Positions 22,251-34,714 of a stretch of DNA of 64,000 nt are shown here, piece by piece (within the stretch, counting starts at the first letter, position 1; every line of letters starts with the position of its first letter). The translations under genes were made by a program, and so were the position numbers. Origin of the DNA: Okapia johnstoni (lineage: Eukaryota; Chordata; Mammalia; Artiodactyla; Giraffidae); the NCBI GenBank assembly GCA_024291935.2, contig JAGTYA010000025.1:7461501-7525500 (forward strand). Reading direction: 5' to 3'. The notes beneath the pieces are model-generated. The model made no database searches, was not told where the DNA came from, and saw only the letters and a program-made list of their open reading frames with translations.

Positions 22251-22857
22251 CCAGGCTGATACCTTGTAAATGGAAATCAGGTGTAGTTCAGAATTTTATG
22301 CTCAGGGTGGCGCTGTTTTCCCATACTTTTGGTAATGTGTGCATTTTTGTCTCCGTGGGTTCCAAGTCAGGCAAGTAACTCAATATACACTTAGGACCAT
22401 TTCTACCTTCTGTTGTTCACAGACCTTACCTTGTGAGGCCCCATCCAATGCCATATCCTAAAAGTGCACCTTTATCCTATATTTGCTGTAACATATGTGA
22501 GAATTGCCATAATAAACTAGTTGGCTGATTATATATTTGAAGACATTTATTAAAACAATAGATTTTTCAGCTTTCTTTTGATGTTTTGGAGTCAGTTTGT
22601 GTTTAGGTCTCAGATATGTGCAAAGCTTGTGTGCCAGTTCTTAATGGAATAAAGGGCCTAATATAGTTCTTCTTCAAAACTGATTTATTAAGTACAAGTA
22701 CTAAAGTACATTGAACTCCATTTTCATTAGTAATTGTTCATAATCTGTATCAAGAGCACCATATTAATTGTTCCCCACTTCTTGTCAGAAACTACACGTG
22801 CCCTTCGCAGGTGTGTCGTTCGGGGCTTGACGTGAATTTTTGTTTGTTTGTTTCTAG
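22251..22857. other. Intron upstream of the second exon candidate
   Basis: Single copy. It ends in a T-rich (TTTG)n tract, 'tgtttgtttgtttctag', which is the acceptor for the exon at 22858. Confidence 0.5.
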
Positions 22858-22971
<114 letters not shown>

Positions 22972-23130
22972 TAACATGAGCCCCGTCAGCCAGAGGCACC
23001 GAAAACCTCTGAGGGCTTTTCAGAGGTGGGGGAGGGCGAGGGTCTAAAAGAAAAACCAAACCAGAAGGGGTTATGTTTTCATTTATCTGTATTCATTCCC
23101 ACAGGGAAACCAGCCTGAGAAAGTTTGTAT

Positions 23131-23367
23131 AGCAAGAGAGACTGAATTAGATCATTACAGCTCTGTGTCAGCCCTTGCAGCAGGCTGATTTGGGCTCGAA
23201 TTTGAACTTTTCTCGTCTTTGTTCCTCCCCCAAGGGCTCCTCGTTGTATTATAGCAAGAGAGACTGAATTAGATCATTACAGCTCTGTGTCAGCCCTTGC
23301 AGCAGGCTGATTTGGGCTCGAATTTGAACTTTTCTCGTCTTTGTTCCTCCCCTGAGGGCTCCTCGTT
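23131..23367. repeat. 122-bp tandem duplication
   Basis: The segment 23131-23245 is repeated at 23253-23367 with about two substitutions ('cccccaaggg' against 'cccctgaggg') and a 7-bp joint, 'gtattat'. Period 122 bp. It lies just downstream of the exon at 22858. The near identity points to a very recent event, or to an assembly artefact. Confidence 0.95.
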
Positions 23368-25257
23368 CGCACTGACCATCACAGAGCAGTTTTTTAAGTG
23401 TTGCTCAGAGGATAAGGGATACCAGGCAGTCCTGATGGTGTGTGTGTCTTTTGGAGTTCCACATAATGACAAAGAAAAAGTAAACAGAGTTTAGGGGCCT
23501 GGATGGGGAGCCAATAAAAGGGCCCATTCAGCTTTGATCTTTCCAGAGGCTCTAAAAACACAGCAAGTGTGTCCCCTATTGTAACGGAAACCAGCTGATA
23601 TATCTCAAACCTACAGTGATGGCATCTCATTTTTTTTTAATAGGCCTTGAGATAGTCTGAGTTATTTTTACACATACACTGTGTGTTCTAGCTGACTTCC
23701 TTTTGGAAACCTCTCTAAGCCTTCTAACGCCCAGTGATTTAACCTGGCTTTTAAAACTCAAGATTCTTGGTAAAACTTCCATGTTCAAGTGTTAGGCGTT
23801 GGGGTCATTAATCCCAAACTTGGGCCTCTCAGTTGTAATCTGGGACTTCTTTGCTGTGTAGCCTACATCAGGCGGTCTGAACAGCACTGAATTCTGGGTA
23901 AAGTCTCTGCACTCTGAGATGACAAGCTGTCTTTGAAAATTCCACTTGGGTCTCATCTTAGAAGCACCATCCTGATCTGTGTCTCTAAAAAGTTAACTCA
24001 GATTTGACCAACAGTGTTGATAAATTTGGTTAATTTTAGGTGCTCAAAAACTTCGAGTAATTGTTTTTTTTCTTTCTTCTTCAGAAGCAAACTGAGCTCC
24101 TGTTTTATCACTCTGCATCCCAAGCGTCCATGTTGAGAGTTAAACTTTACCATTTGTAGGTAGCGATCCATGAGCTCATACTTCCCGTAGGTTCTCTAGG
24201 GCGTCTTATATCTATGTGCCTGAGCCAAGTCCTCAAGGATGTCTACGTGCACTTTCATCTTCAGAAATGCAGGTTTTAGGATTATGTGCTCTTCAGCACA
24301 GTACCTTTTCTTTTTCCCCCTTTGAATGTCTGAGCTAATTGGTCTCAAAATAACTTGGCAGTATTAATTTTCATATTGAAATTGTTTGACACAAGTGTCA
24401 GAGACTTCTCTGTGGCTTTATCTAGGTCTAGTTAGTCAAATGAGGTGAAGATAATTAGGTTTTCTAAGTGAAATGCAAACACTTATTTTTTTTTCCTTGT
24501 TCTATTTCTAATTAAATTAGCCCTGGAGATACTGTTTATAAAAGGATCACAAGCATATCTGCTAGCTGTGGTCCCTTATATTCTTTGAAAGAGCATAGCT
24601 TTGCATTTTTCTTTCACACTTATTGTAAGCCTTAAATTAAGTGTAGATAGTACTTTTTTGTTAGCAAAGTTATTTCCTCTTGGTGGTCATTCTGAGAGTC
24701 CTGCTTTACGTAAACACGCTGGAAGACTTAATACAAACTGACTTGCATTTTAACAGCTGTGCTATTCCCAGAGCAATCACTTTTCATGTGGTCCGGGTAT
24801 TAAATTTCTTTTGTGCTGAAAAGGTTGCTTCATGGGTGCATGTATTTCCTTACAGTAGAAGCCCAGCATTTACTTACTTGGCTACCTTACTCATTTGCTT
24901 AGGAGAATGTCATTCTCTATTATCTGCAAGCCCAGCATTAATACTTTGAAATGACAGATGCAGTTACATTTTCATCTCTATGCATGTGAATTTTTCTTAA
25001 TGCATACTTAGCATGATATTTTTTTTATACTGAGTCATATCATAGTTGTTTTTGTTTCAAAAAGATTCTTCAGGGCTAAAAATGACTTTTAAAAATTTCT
25101 CCTTTGACATCCATGAAGTAGGTTTTTCCTTTGGTACTTTTCAGTATTTTTGCTTTCCCCCCCACCTCCCCCCCATAGGACTAAGGCCATACTTGTGTCT
25201 TGATATTACTTCCATGAAGTACTATTATGATTTTAAAAAGAAAAGTACTCAATAGAA
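23368..25257. other. Intron, single copy
   Basis: No named repeat recognised in about 1.9 kb. The only exon-like signal is at 24085, given separately. Confidence 0.5.
24085..24159 (+). CDS. Weak candidate for an alternative terminal exon
   Basis: A strong polypyrimidine tract and acceptor, 'tctttcttcttcag', end at 24084. In phase 0, matching the donor at 22938, the frame runs 24 codons (begins KQTELLFYHSAS) and then reaches TAG at 24157-24159. No nearby AATAAA was seen. A run of 24 open codons occurs by chance about one time in three, so this stays weak. Confidence 0.2.
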   Translation, partial: KQTELLFYHSASQASMLRVKLYHL

Positions 25258-25456
25258 TGGGCTTCCTAGGTGGCATAGTGGTAAAGAATCTGCCTGCCAA
25301 CACATGACATGTGGGTTTGATCCCTGGATTGGGAAGAATGGCAACCTGCTCCATTGTTCTTGCCTGGAAAATTCCATGGACCGAGGAGCCTGGTCCAGGG
25401 CTACAGTCCACGGGGTTGCAAAGACTCGGACACGACTGAGGACACACACACACAAG
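25258..25456 (+). repeat. Bov-tA SINE
   Basis: 'gggcttcctaggtggcatag', 'gtgggtttgatccctggatt', 'ccatggaccgaggagcctgg', 'aagactcggacacgactgag' and a (CA)n tail. Slight internal deletion after the B-box region. Confidence 0.93.
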
Positions 25457-26049
25457 GCCATTCTTGTGTCTTGCTTTAGCCATAAATACAGACAGATTGG
25501 GGAGGTAGAATAAGCTGTGCTGAGTAATAATGCCTTCATTACCTTATTTATGTAAATAAAACATAGACTTTTTATAAAGCCTGAGCTGGGGAAGAGTACA
25601 GTTCTCTACTTAGGTGTCAGGGAAGCTAGATCATCTACACTCAAATTATTCCTTATCCTAGTTGATTTCAGCTTGGCATGCAGCCAGGTGAATTGTTCCA
25701 TCTTCCAGCAAAAAATATTGAAGGATCTAGAGGGAGGAGGGCAGTGAGGAGTCGCTTTCATTCCGATTTAAGTGTATTGCCTTGTAAGACTTTCTAAAAT
25801 GATAGATAGTATCTGTCACTGGAATTTCAAAAAACCCTATTTCAAGATTTGTGTCTTTCTTTTCTTTCTTTTTTTAAGTTTTCAGAGCCAAATAGTTTTG
25901 TAGAACTGCTACCCAAGGGAAAAGTATAATTTTGAAACCAATATTCTTGAAAGAATTTCTCATAATACTTTGAATTAATTTGTTGTTTTTAGATTTTTCA
26001 CCTAGGTAATTTGGGGGAAGTTAGGGTATTTGGAGGGGTACCTTTCTGC
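25457..26049. other. Intron, nothing recognised
   Basis: AT-rich single-copy sequence without exon signals. Confidence 0.4.
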
Positions 26050-26180
26050 TTTGATGTAATTTTTAATTTGCAGACAAGTTGTGGGAACAGTACAAGGAAC
26101 TCCTTTACTCAGATCTCCCAGTTGATCATGTTTTTTCGCATTTGTATGTAGGTGATCTCCCTCCCTGCCCCTCCTCTCTT

Positions 26181-26475
26181 TCTTTCTTTCTTTTTTTTTT
26201 TTTTTTTTTTTTTACCATTCTGAGTCTTCATTGCTGTGCTCCGGCTTTTTCTAGTTGTGGCGAGCAGGGACTACTTTTCACTGCAGGGCTTCTCATTGTG
26301 GTGGCTTCTCTGGTTGCGGAGCTTGTGCTCTGGGGTGTGTGGGCTCAGCAGTTGTGGCTCATGGGCTTAGTTGCCCTGTGACATGCGGAATCTTAGTTCC
26401 CGGACCAGGGATTGAACCTGTGTCCCCTGCATCAGCAGGCGGATTCTTAACCACTGGACCGCCAGGGAAGTCCCC
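26181..26475 (-). repeat. CHR-type SINE, full length
   Basis: Long T-run (26190-26212), 'tcttcattgctgtgctccgg', 'gtggcttctctggttgcgga', 'gcttagttgccctgtgacat', 'cggaccagggattgaacctg', 'ccactggaccgccagggaag'. Complete reversed copy. Confidence 0.92.
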
Positions 26476-26606
26476 CTCCTCTTTTTCTTGAAACTCTGGG
26501 AATGAGTTGGAGACATTGTGATTGTTTACAGCTAAATACATCAGTGTATGTTTTCTGAGAAAAAGATTATTGTCTTACCTAAGCAGAATGCACTTATCAA
26601 ATGCAG

Positions 26607-26874
26607 GCAGGTAGATGGCACCCCACTCCAGTGTTCTTGCCTAGAGAATCCCATGGACGGAGGAGCCTGGTAGGCTGCAGTCCATGGGGTCGGTAAGAGT
26701 CGGACAAGACTGAGCAACTTCACTTTCACTTTTCACTTTCATGCACTGGAGAAGGAAATGGCAACCCACTCCAGTGTTCTTGCCTGGAGAATCCCAGGGA
26801 CGGGGGAGCCTGGTGGGCTGCCGTCCATGGGGTTGCACAGAGTCGGACACGACTGAAGCGACTTAGCAGCAGCA
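26607..26874 (+). repeat. Bov-A2 SINE
   Basis: Two Bov-A units joined by 'cttcactttcacttttcac', ending 'gcgacttagcagcagca'. The first unit lacks its first few bases. Confidence 0.95.
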
Positions 26875-27390
26875 AATGTTTGCATAATACTGTTACCTGA
26901 CATAGTCTGTGTTTCGGGTGTTGTTATTTGTACCAGTAACGTTCTTCATAAGCGTTTTCTCCAGACCAGAATCCAAGTCAGGAGGATCAGGCGTTTAGTT
27001 GTCATGTCTGTTTGGCTTCCCTCAGTCTGGAAAAGTTCCTTAGCTTTTCTCTATCTTTCCTTAACTTGAACACTTTGACATTGTGCCAGTTATCTTGTAG
27101 AATTTCCCTCTATTTGGATCTGTCTACTGTTCCCTTATGACTAGATTCAGGTTATGAATTTTTGGCAGAGAGATGAGATGAAACAAGAGATGATGTGTCC
27201 TTTTGTCAGGAGGCACATGGTGTATGTCATCCACTTTGGTAGTGAGAATTTCCCCCTTCCTGTGTTTGTAACTACCTTCCCCCGCAGTGAGAAACCTGGC
27301 TCCCATTACAGTGGCTGATTCACTGGACTGCACAGAAAGTAGTTCCAAAATTGCCAGTCCATACCATTGCAGATAGTAAGCCTGCCACCT

Positions 27391-28384
27391 AGAATTTGAT
27401 CATTGTGCACAGTTCTTATTTTCTAGGTACAGTTTGCCTAGAGCAAAATGCAGAAATCTTAAGAGACTTAATTCTATACTTGGGAGAAACACATACACCC
27501 GTGTAACCTACATTTCAGTCAAGGCACAGAGTGTTTCCCTTACCCCAGAAAGTTTCCTTGTGCCCCTTCTGAAACAGTCTTGGGGGAGGGGAGCAATATA
27601 CTGAGTATTGTGGCCGTTCTCTTTCCCAAGGAGTAAAACTAGGTCCCCTCTGGTGTTGCTGTAACTGTAGCCTTGTTTCTGGGACCCAGCAGTTGACCAG
27701 AACCTTCTCTCGGAGCTTCAGAGTCAGGAACGGGGCTGTGCCCAAGGAGTCTGCAGGCAGGGGACTCTTGCTGTGGTTGCACGATTCTGTCACTCCCCAC
27801 CTTGGCAGTGTTGCAAGGACAGCCTGTTATGAGGAAGCAGGCCCCAAACTCAGTTCTCATACCATCTGGGACCACCTAGTGCCCAGATGTAGCAAAATGT
27901 GCCCAGAAACCTGATCTTCAGATTTTAATTAGCCATTAGCAACCCTAATAATATACTCATTCTGGTGTTTACAGTAGGATGGGCCCTTCTGTTGATGGGC
28001 TGTGATTAAACTTCCCAAAGTGACTTGTTATTAGCTTTTTGTGTGCACCTGTGTATGTGCATCTTGAGGCCGGAGAGGCTGGTATAAGAAGCGTGTATGT
28101 CAGCTGCGGTCTCCTCGTGGTAAACTGTGCTTTCCTTCTGCCTTCAGCACAGCCAGGCTGTCAGTTTTCTGTTGATATTATATACCCTACCTTTCTTCTC
28201 TCATTTCTCTTTTTTTGTGTGAATTGGAGAAGCATGAAAGGTCAGCATTAAATTCAAGTATTTAAAATTCTTTTAAGAAAAACCTCTACCCCAGAGCAAC
28301 CTGTTTCCTAAAAGTTCTGCTGATGCGCTGGGGAGGACAGAAAGATGAAGGGTAGGTTTGGAAGGAGAAATGGAACTCTCACTG
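27391..28384. other. Mostly single-copy sequence
   Basis: Both-strand open frames near 27515-27914 have no splice or domain support. Possible L1 relic at 27480-27580. Confidence 0.4.
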
Positions 28385-29010
28385 TCTGTCAGCAGACGTT
28401 CGTTTACTCAACTGACATGTGAGTCCCTGCTGTGTGCCAGAGATGCAGAGATGATTAAAACAGCCACTGCCTTCAAAGAACACTAACAAGAGAGTGGTTT
28501 AGTCACTAAGTTGCGTCCGACTCTTGTGACCCCATGGACTGTAGCCCACCAGGCTCCTCTGTCCATGGGATTCTCCAAGCAAGAATACTGGAGTGGGTTG
28601 CCATTTCCTTCTCCAGGGGAATCTTCCCGACCCAGCGGACGAACTTGGGTCTCCTGCATTGCAGGCAGATTCTTTACTGACTGAGCCAAGAGTGAGGGAG
28701 ACCTATAAACCAATACTAATCTCCCTAACACTGTGATGTGCTCCAGAGTCAAGGCATATCCTCTTGTTTTCTTGGTGTTTTTGTTTTGCTGTGCCATGCA
28801 AGTTGCAGGATATCCTCTAGTGGGGGTGTCCTGGTACCATTTAGCTTTGTAAATGGGGAAGACCCGGGAAGGCCTCTCAGCAGCTTCTAAGCTGACATTA
28901 AAGGATAAGGAGGAATGTGTAGAGCCGTGGGAGAGAGGACACGGGGGAGATATTCCAGGCCCAGGGAATCACACGGGCAACAGCCAGGGGCAAGAGAACA
29001 TGCCACATTT
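28385..29010 (+). repeat. Ancient mammalian repeat, family not assigned, split by Bov-tA
   Basis: 'gtttactcaactgacatgtg', 'gtccctgctgtgtgccagag', 'ggaaggcctctcagcagctt', 'gctgacattaaagga' and 'attccaggcccaggga' follow the order of a widespread old mammalian repeat with the 'gtgccaggcac' opening. I cannot name it surely (L2-like or MIR-related). Confidence 0.5.
28488..28688 (-). repeat. Bov-tA SINE
   Basis: 'tagtcactaagttgcgtccg', 'gtagcccaccaggctcctct', 'aatactggagtgggttgcca', 'gggtctcctgcattgcaggc' and 'tttactgactgagcca'. Reversed, complete except the last head bases. Confidence 0.93.
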
Positions 29011-29485
29011 CTGAAGATGTTCTGGGGACCGGCACACCTCATTCCCCTTGTCTTGGTGAGTTGTTTCCGTCTCAGTTGTTCCTGAGTGGAATCTGGCTGT
29101 GCTTCCTCTGGCCCTTGAGGCGCTTTCTCATCTAGCACCAGGCTTAGGGGGTTTCCTAGCCTGAGGAGTCCAGCCGCTGCAGCCCCGGCATGGGAGTAGG
29201 GGCCCAGGAAGGCAGGCGGGGGCTTTCCAGGTCCTGGCAGCCAAGGGACCACAAGCACGGTGCTCCCTGATCTGCCTGCTTCCCTCTCTTTGGTTACATG
29301 AGTCAGTCAGATGAGATACGCTCTGGCTCCCTGTTGGTTATTTTCATTGTTTAGTCCCCAAGCAATGCATTTTCATTGCAGAAAAATCAGCAAGTATATT
29401 TAAGGATAAGGAAGTCATTGACTATATCCTAGCCATGCAGATCATTGTCAGGTGTTGATATCTACCCTTCTGGACTTAAAAATCA
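29011..29485. other. Single-copy sequence
   Basis: No exon or repeat defended. GC-rich at 29090-29260. Confidence 0.4.
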
Positions 29486-29496
29486 CCTGTATTTTA

Positions 29497-29712
29497 GGGT
29501 GAAGTGAAAGTGTTAGTTGCTTAATCGTGTCCAACTCTTTGCAACCCCGTGGACTGTAGCCCACCAGGCTCCTCTGTCCATGAGATTTCCCAGGCAAGAA
29601 GACTGAAGTGGGTAGTCATTCCCTTCTCCAGGGGATCTTCCCAACCCAGAGATGGAACCTAGGTCTTCTGCATTGCCGGCAGATTCTTGAACAGTCTGAG
29701 CCACCAGGGAAG
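29497..29712 (-). repeat. Bov-tA SINE with 11-bp TSD
   Basis: Reversed full copy from 'gaaagtgttagttgcttaat' to 'ctgagccaccagggaag'. Flanked by cctgtatttta at 29486-29496 and 29713-29723. Confidence 0.96.
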
Positions 29713-29723
29713 CCTGTATTTTA

Positions 29724-31590
29724 TGGGTATGTGCTGGTAATTTTTCTCTCTGAGCACTCCTATTATAAGCCTGAAATCAGCTTTAAAGAGAGGAATTTGT
29801 GCTGCTGCATCAGACATACCCTCAGCCTCTCTGATCTAATACAGGGTTTTAAATCTCAATCACTTACAAAACTGGCCGGAGCCCAGTCGGAAGAGCTCTC
29901 CACAGTGCAGGCCAGGAATTTTTGCATGAAGCCTCTCAGTGGCAAATACTACTCAAAACTGGGCTGCATCCAGGTTTTCCTTCTCCTTTCCAAAAGGGAC
30001 ATAAATCTCTGATTTGGAAAATGATGAGTAACCCTCAGGTTCCCTTTTTCTATCTCATTTACCCAGCGAGGCCCCGAGTCTTCTGTTTTAATGGGTGATG
30101 GATTCCATATGTATGGCTGCGTTGTGTAAAACTGTATCCCACATCTCGTCCTTAACAACTAGGGTTTCCCCACCCCCCCCCAGAACTACTCGGTTCCCAA
30201 AAGGAGGCGAAACATCCAACCCGAGCCAGTATGGAGTGTTTTAGCAGCAGGCCCCTAACCTCAGAGCTCTTGGCTCTTCACCCCCTTGAAAAGCCTTGGA
30301 CATTTCTCCCTTTGCTTCAATTTCCTCATCCATAGAGTGGGGAAAATATTTTCTGTCTCCCAGGGAAATTGCAATGGCTGACGTGTATCCAGTTCCCTGT
30401 GACCACATAGCAAGGCTTTTGCCCGCTCCTGGGACTGGTGTCGACATCAGAAACAAGGAAAACACAGACCCTTGTGATTGCACTAGGTCTCCTGGGTATG
30501 TGGCACCCCTCCTGGGCTCACTGTTGACCAGCAGGTACAGTGAAAGGCCTGGTTGAAAGTGCAGGCTGCCTTGGCTTTGAGAGGCCGCAGAAACCTTCCG
30601 TCGTGGTCCATGATGACTGTTGATGCCAAAACCTCCCCTGTAATTCCAGAGAACTCAGCCTTGCTCGTTACATCTAACCTGTGGTCTTCTGAGACCACCC
30701 AATCAGTGCTTACTGCTTTCCCTGTCACTTGAGGTCAAAGACCTGCCTTGGCTGTCCAAACACTTTTTTTTTTTTAACTCACAGGATTTCTTTTAACATC
30801 CAGACCAGAAAATTTAGGACTGTGTTCTCCTTAGAAGGTTCCAGTGGCTGCCTGGCTCAAGCGTAGTCTTCGTGTCACTGAAAATCTGGGTTCCTTTCAG
30901 TTTGGAATTAATCTTATTTGGTTTTAGCCTTTCCCCCTTCCCCAGCTCTTGATATAGTGGTTCTGGGCCTCACTCAGACTGATGAAGACAGTAAACCCTG
31001 CTCCCGTGAGACATGGAAGCCACACAGTTTTGTAGACGATTTCATTGGCTTCGTGAAGTCCCTCAGACATGCCCGTGGATCCTAGGAAGGCATCTCTGCT
31101 CTGAGGTTTTTAGATTTTGGGGGGTTTTTTGGGTGACATTCCCATTCTTCTGACGAGACACTGCAGGGTGTGGGTTCCGCAAGCCCCAGCCCCACCATGA
31201 CCTCTCTGTGCAGCTTGGGAAAGTAGCCCCCTCTCTCTGGTGGGGAGTCCTTTTCCTTAGCTGTAGTAAAGGGAGACGCCTGGGCTGATCTACCACTGAA
31301 TATTGTTCCACGACTCGGAGATTGTGGCCTCTCTTGATCAGCTACTTTCTTTAGGCTGAGCTACATCCAGGTGGGGGAGGGAGGAGACCCTGACCCTGCT
31401 CAATTCTGAGTTAGTTGCCACTACTCTAGTGGCACATTGATTTGTTTTCTGATGGGCAAAGAGCCCCAGCTGCCATCTGCTCATGTTCCTTCTTATTTCT
31501 GTAATACATTCATCATCTTCCCTCCTCCCTCTACCCCTCATACCTTTGTAAGGGAGGGAGGGAAGAACATGGGAGTAACTGCTGTTTTTT
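29724..31590. other. Single-copy sequence, possible MIR relic
   Basis: Around 30310-30360 'tttcctcatccatagagtgg' resembles a MIR core. A C-run lies at 30171-30181 and a T-run at 30765-30775. No coding exon defended. Confidence 0.4.
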
Positions 31591-31598
31591 GAAATAAG

Positions 31599-31710
31599 AG
31601 GGCTTCACTGGTAGCTCAGCTGGTAAAGAATCTACCTGCAAAGCAGGATACCCCAGTTTGACTCCTGGGTTGGGAAGATCCCCTGGAGAATGGATAGGTT
31701 CCCACTCCAA
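31599..31710 (+). repeat. Bov-tA SINE, truncated, with TSD
   Basis: 'gggcttcactggtagctcag', 'tgactcctgggttgggaaga', 'tcccctggagaatggatagg', then it stops. gaaataag at 31591-31598 and 31711-31718 flanks it. Confidence 0.9.
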
Positions 31711-31794
31711 GAAATAAGGACACCATCAGCTTGAATTGGGAAACCATTTATGGACATTCATGCTTGTACTATACAGACACAGTGGAATAAAATA

Positions 31795-32006
31795 AAGTGA
31801 AAGTGAAGTCGCTCAGTTGTGTCCGACTTTGCGATCCCATGGACTGTAGCCTACCAGGTTCCTCCATCCATAGGATTTTCCAGGCAAGAATACTGGAGTG
31901 GGTTGCCATTTCCCTCTCCAGGAGATCTTCCCGACCCAAGGATTGAACCCAGGTCTCCTGCATTGTAGGCAGACGCTTTACCGTCTGAGCCACCAGGGAA
32001 GCTGTA
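31795..32006 (-). repeat. Bov-tA SINE with TSD
   Basis: Reversed: 'gtgaagtcgctcagttgtgt', 'ggcaagaatactggagtggg', 'ttgaacccaggtctcctgca', 'tctgagccaccagggaagc'. aataaaata at 31786-31794 and 32007-32015 flanks it. Confidence 0.95.
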
Positions 32007-32015
32007 AATAAAATA

Positions 32016-33860
32016 TTATATATATATTAAACGGTTTAAATTGAGTACTTAAACTCATGTAAATATATATTTGGGTGTTTATTTTCACAACCATTATTCA
32101 ACAAATGTTGGGAGCTTTTGTTTCATGAAACATTTTGGGATGATACAGAGGTCAAGAAGACAGCCTCTGACGTTTCTGAGGATATCTTTCTGGACAAGGT
32201 AGGAAAATGACACCACACGATTACGTACATCAGGCATATAAACTTATTTAAATGTGTTTTCCCAAGAGATGTTCCTAAGCTTGGAAGGGATAACCATTTC
32301 GTAGTAAGTGGTAGGAACTGATGAAATATGCTTTGAATGGCGGGAAAAATGAATGAGTACTTGTAGTTGGAAAAACAAACAGCACAACAGGAAGGGACAG
32401 GAAGGTAGGCTGTGCCCTCCAGGAGCTGAGTCGGGCAGGAAGCTGAGGTGCGGTGGCAGACGCCCTCTGCCTGCCAGTGCATAGGCATGATCTATCATGA
32501 AGCTATACGTGGTAGCTGGAATCAAATGTTACACCCCAGTGCTCTGGGTATTTGTTCAGCTGAGCCGCTTTCCAGCTTTTACTACCTCATTCGCTTGAGT
32601 TGATGCTTTCGATGATTTGTTATTGTGTTGGAAGACCATTTCCAAAGTATGTTAAACCAAAGAGCCTTTGGGATTCATCAAAGATGACTTAACATTTTAT
32701 GAAAGGATGCATTCTGGCAGTGAGCTCTTTGCAGGCTTTTGCTTGCTCTCTTGCAGGATTCTTAAAAGTCTCCATTTTATTATTTTCTGAAAGGTCTTCC
32801 GATATCCTGTCCGGGTATTTCTAAAAGTACTTATCACTGCAGCCTTTCTTGCCATAGAAAATGTGAAAGAACCATTCGAGAACATCCTATTCCCAAAGTT
32901 ACTGTTGTTATAACTTGTTTATATCACATCGTATGCAATCACAGTGATAAATTTTACAGTGTCTGGCCTTTCCTAGTTCTCAGTAATTCTTCCAGCATAA
33001 AAGTTTTATTCAAGTTTTTTTTTTTCCTTAACACCGAAGAAAAGACTGCATGTTCCTGTTTCCTGGAGTATCTTAAGGGCTGGCTAAAGCACACACTGAA
33101 GTTAGACATCTTAAATTTATAGCTGTCAGACTAAAACTGGGGAAATATCTGCTCTGTGGTTCTGGCAGGGCTGCAGGCATGCCGAAGGTGAACAGCCAGT
33201 GGGAGAGCAGGCACAGCAAAGTTTGTTAAGTTAGAAGAACCGTCCTGACACTGAGTGAGCGGATGCCCAGGGGAGTCTTAAGGAATAGCAGCATCGCTGT
33301 GATGCTCGCTCATCCCCGGCGAGGACTGCTTTGCCGGCCATGATGGATGTCTCAGCCCGCAGTCAGAATTCCAGGCAGCCTAGGTGTCTTGGCAGTTGAC
33401 TCGAGTCACTGAAGCACATGGATGTTTTTTAAGGCCTTTATTGGCACTCCAGCTTCGAACGGAAGTCCAGGCAGAAGTACATTCTCGTGTTGTTTGGGTT
33501 TTCCCCCAGCTCTAGGTTGGATTTCACATTTCCCTTTCATTTTATGTCAACGTTTACATGAAGGGCCCCGAAGGGAGATGGTGGCAAAAGTGGGGGTTTG
33601 AAGCGAGTGGCAGTGATTCACTGTCGAATTAAAAACCCCTCACCCATCCCGATCATGAACATGAACTCCACGTTGCTCTTTTCTTCGAGAAGAAAGCCTG
33701 AGTAGAAAACTGGCCATGGGCTTGCCACTATGCCCACATCCAGAGTTTCTATTAGTTCAGTCTGACCTGACAAATTTGACTTCAATCACAATGCAAATGG
33801 ATTTAAAAACTAAAAAAATAAATGAGAGCAAAATGCTTTCCTGGTAGAGCGGTATATATA
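32016..33860. other. Single-copy sequence
   Basis: About 1.85 kb without a repeat I recognise, which is unusual for this window. No splice-bounded open frame was seen. Confidence 0.45.
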
Positions 33861-33978
33861 AGTGTGTGTGTTAGTTGCTTAGTCGTGTCTGACTCTTTGT
33901 GACCCTATGGACTGTAGCCCACCAGGCTCCTCCGTCCATGCAATTCTCCAGGCAGAAATACTGGAGTTGGTTGCCATA
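33861..33978 (-). repeat. Bov-tA SINE 3' half
   Basis: 'gttgcttagtcgtgtctgac', 'tagcccaccaggctcctccg', 'gaaatactggagttggttgc'. Head missing. Preceded by a short GT run. Confidence 0.92.
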
Positions 33979-34471
33979 AGTAGGAGAGAACAAAAACACA
34001 CGTGTGCCACTTGGCTCTGCTGGAGGAATATGAGTTTTATTTCACAACATCTGGTGTTCTTTGCCTAATCACTTATTGCTTCCTATTATTGAGAATATTC
34101 CAATAGTCACTTACTTAATACCTGAAACATGAGACCTGCGTCACCCTATCGTGCTCTCTGCAAAAGGACTGAATGTCCCAAGAAATGGGCTCTTTCAGGG
34201 ACCCCTGGGGGCAGGTGGGGAGGGGGTGCAGCGCAGGGGGTGTGTGTACTTGTTTCAGTTCTGCTGTGGTAACTCAAAACAGTTGACAAGTTCTTCTTGG
34301 GAAATTGCTTCAGATCTCACGATATTTTCTTCCTCATAGCCTCAGCAGTGGTGAATTCTTGATCTTTGAGGGTGGGTTTGATTTTTTGGAAAAGGCCAAA
34401 AGCAGCTTGAAGCCGTGTGTTGTGAATAAAGGGAACGAGCCATTTGCAAGAAAAAGTGTTTCAAGTTTTTG

Positions 34472-34601
34472 TTGTTGTCGTTCAGTTGCTCAGTCGTGTC
34501 CGAATCTCTGCGACCCTGTGGACTGCCGCACACCAGGCTTCCCTGACCTTCACCATCTCCCAGAGTTTGCTCCAACTCATGTCCACTGGGTCAGTGACAT
34601 T
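34472..34601 (-). repeat. BovB LINE 3' fragment
   Basis: 'cgttcagttgctcagtcgtg', 'actgccgcacaccaggcttc', 'catgtccactgggtcagtga', then host sequence. Confidence 0.92.
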
Positions 34602-34714
34602 TAAAGAACAGCAGAGGCTTCAGACGGCTTGCAGGTCTGAACACGTGCGAGCCCCCGTTCCAGGGAACTCAGGGTATACAAGCCTGGCAGAAAGGTAACA
34701 GGCCACTTGGACAG

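Larger units (their letters stand above)
26050..27390 (-). repeat. Old L1 3' UTR, interrupted by two SINEs
   Basis: Reversed L1 pieces at 26050-26180, 26476-26606 and 26875-27390. Hallmarks are 'acaagttgtgggaacagtac', 'agctaaatacatcagtgtat', 'gcgttttctccagaccag', 'tgtctgtttggcttccctca' and 'gattcaggttatgaattttt'. A related fragment may follow at 27480-27580 ('tttcagtcaaggcacagag', 'ccccagaaagtttccttg'). Confidence 0.72.

Noticed and set aside
30361..30531. Exon-like interval with 'tctcccag' acceptor and 'cagcag' plus gtacag donor, open in one frame
   Set aside because: The acceptor tract is short, part of the left side resembles a MIR, and there is no phase link to another exon.
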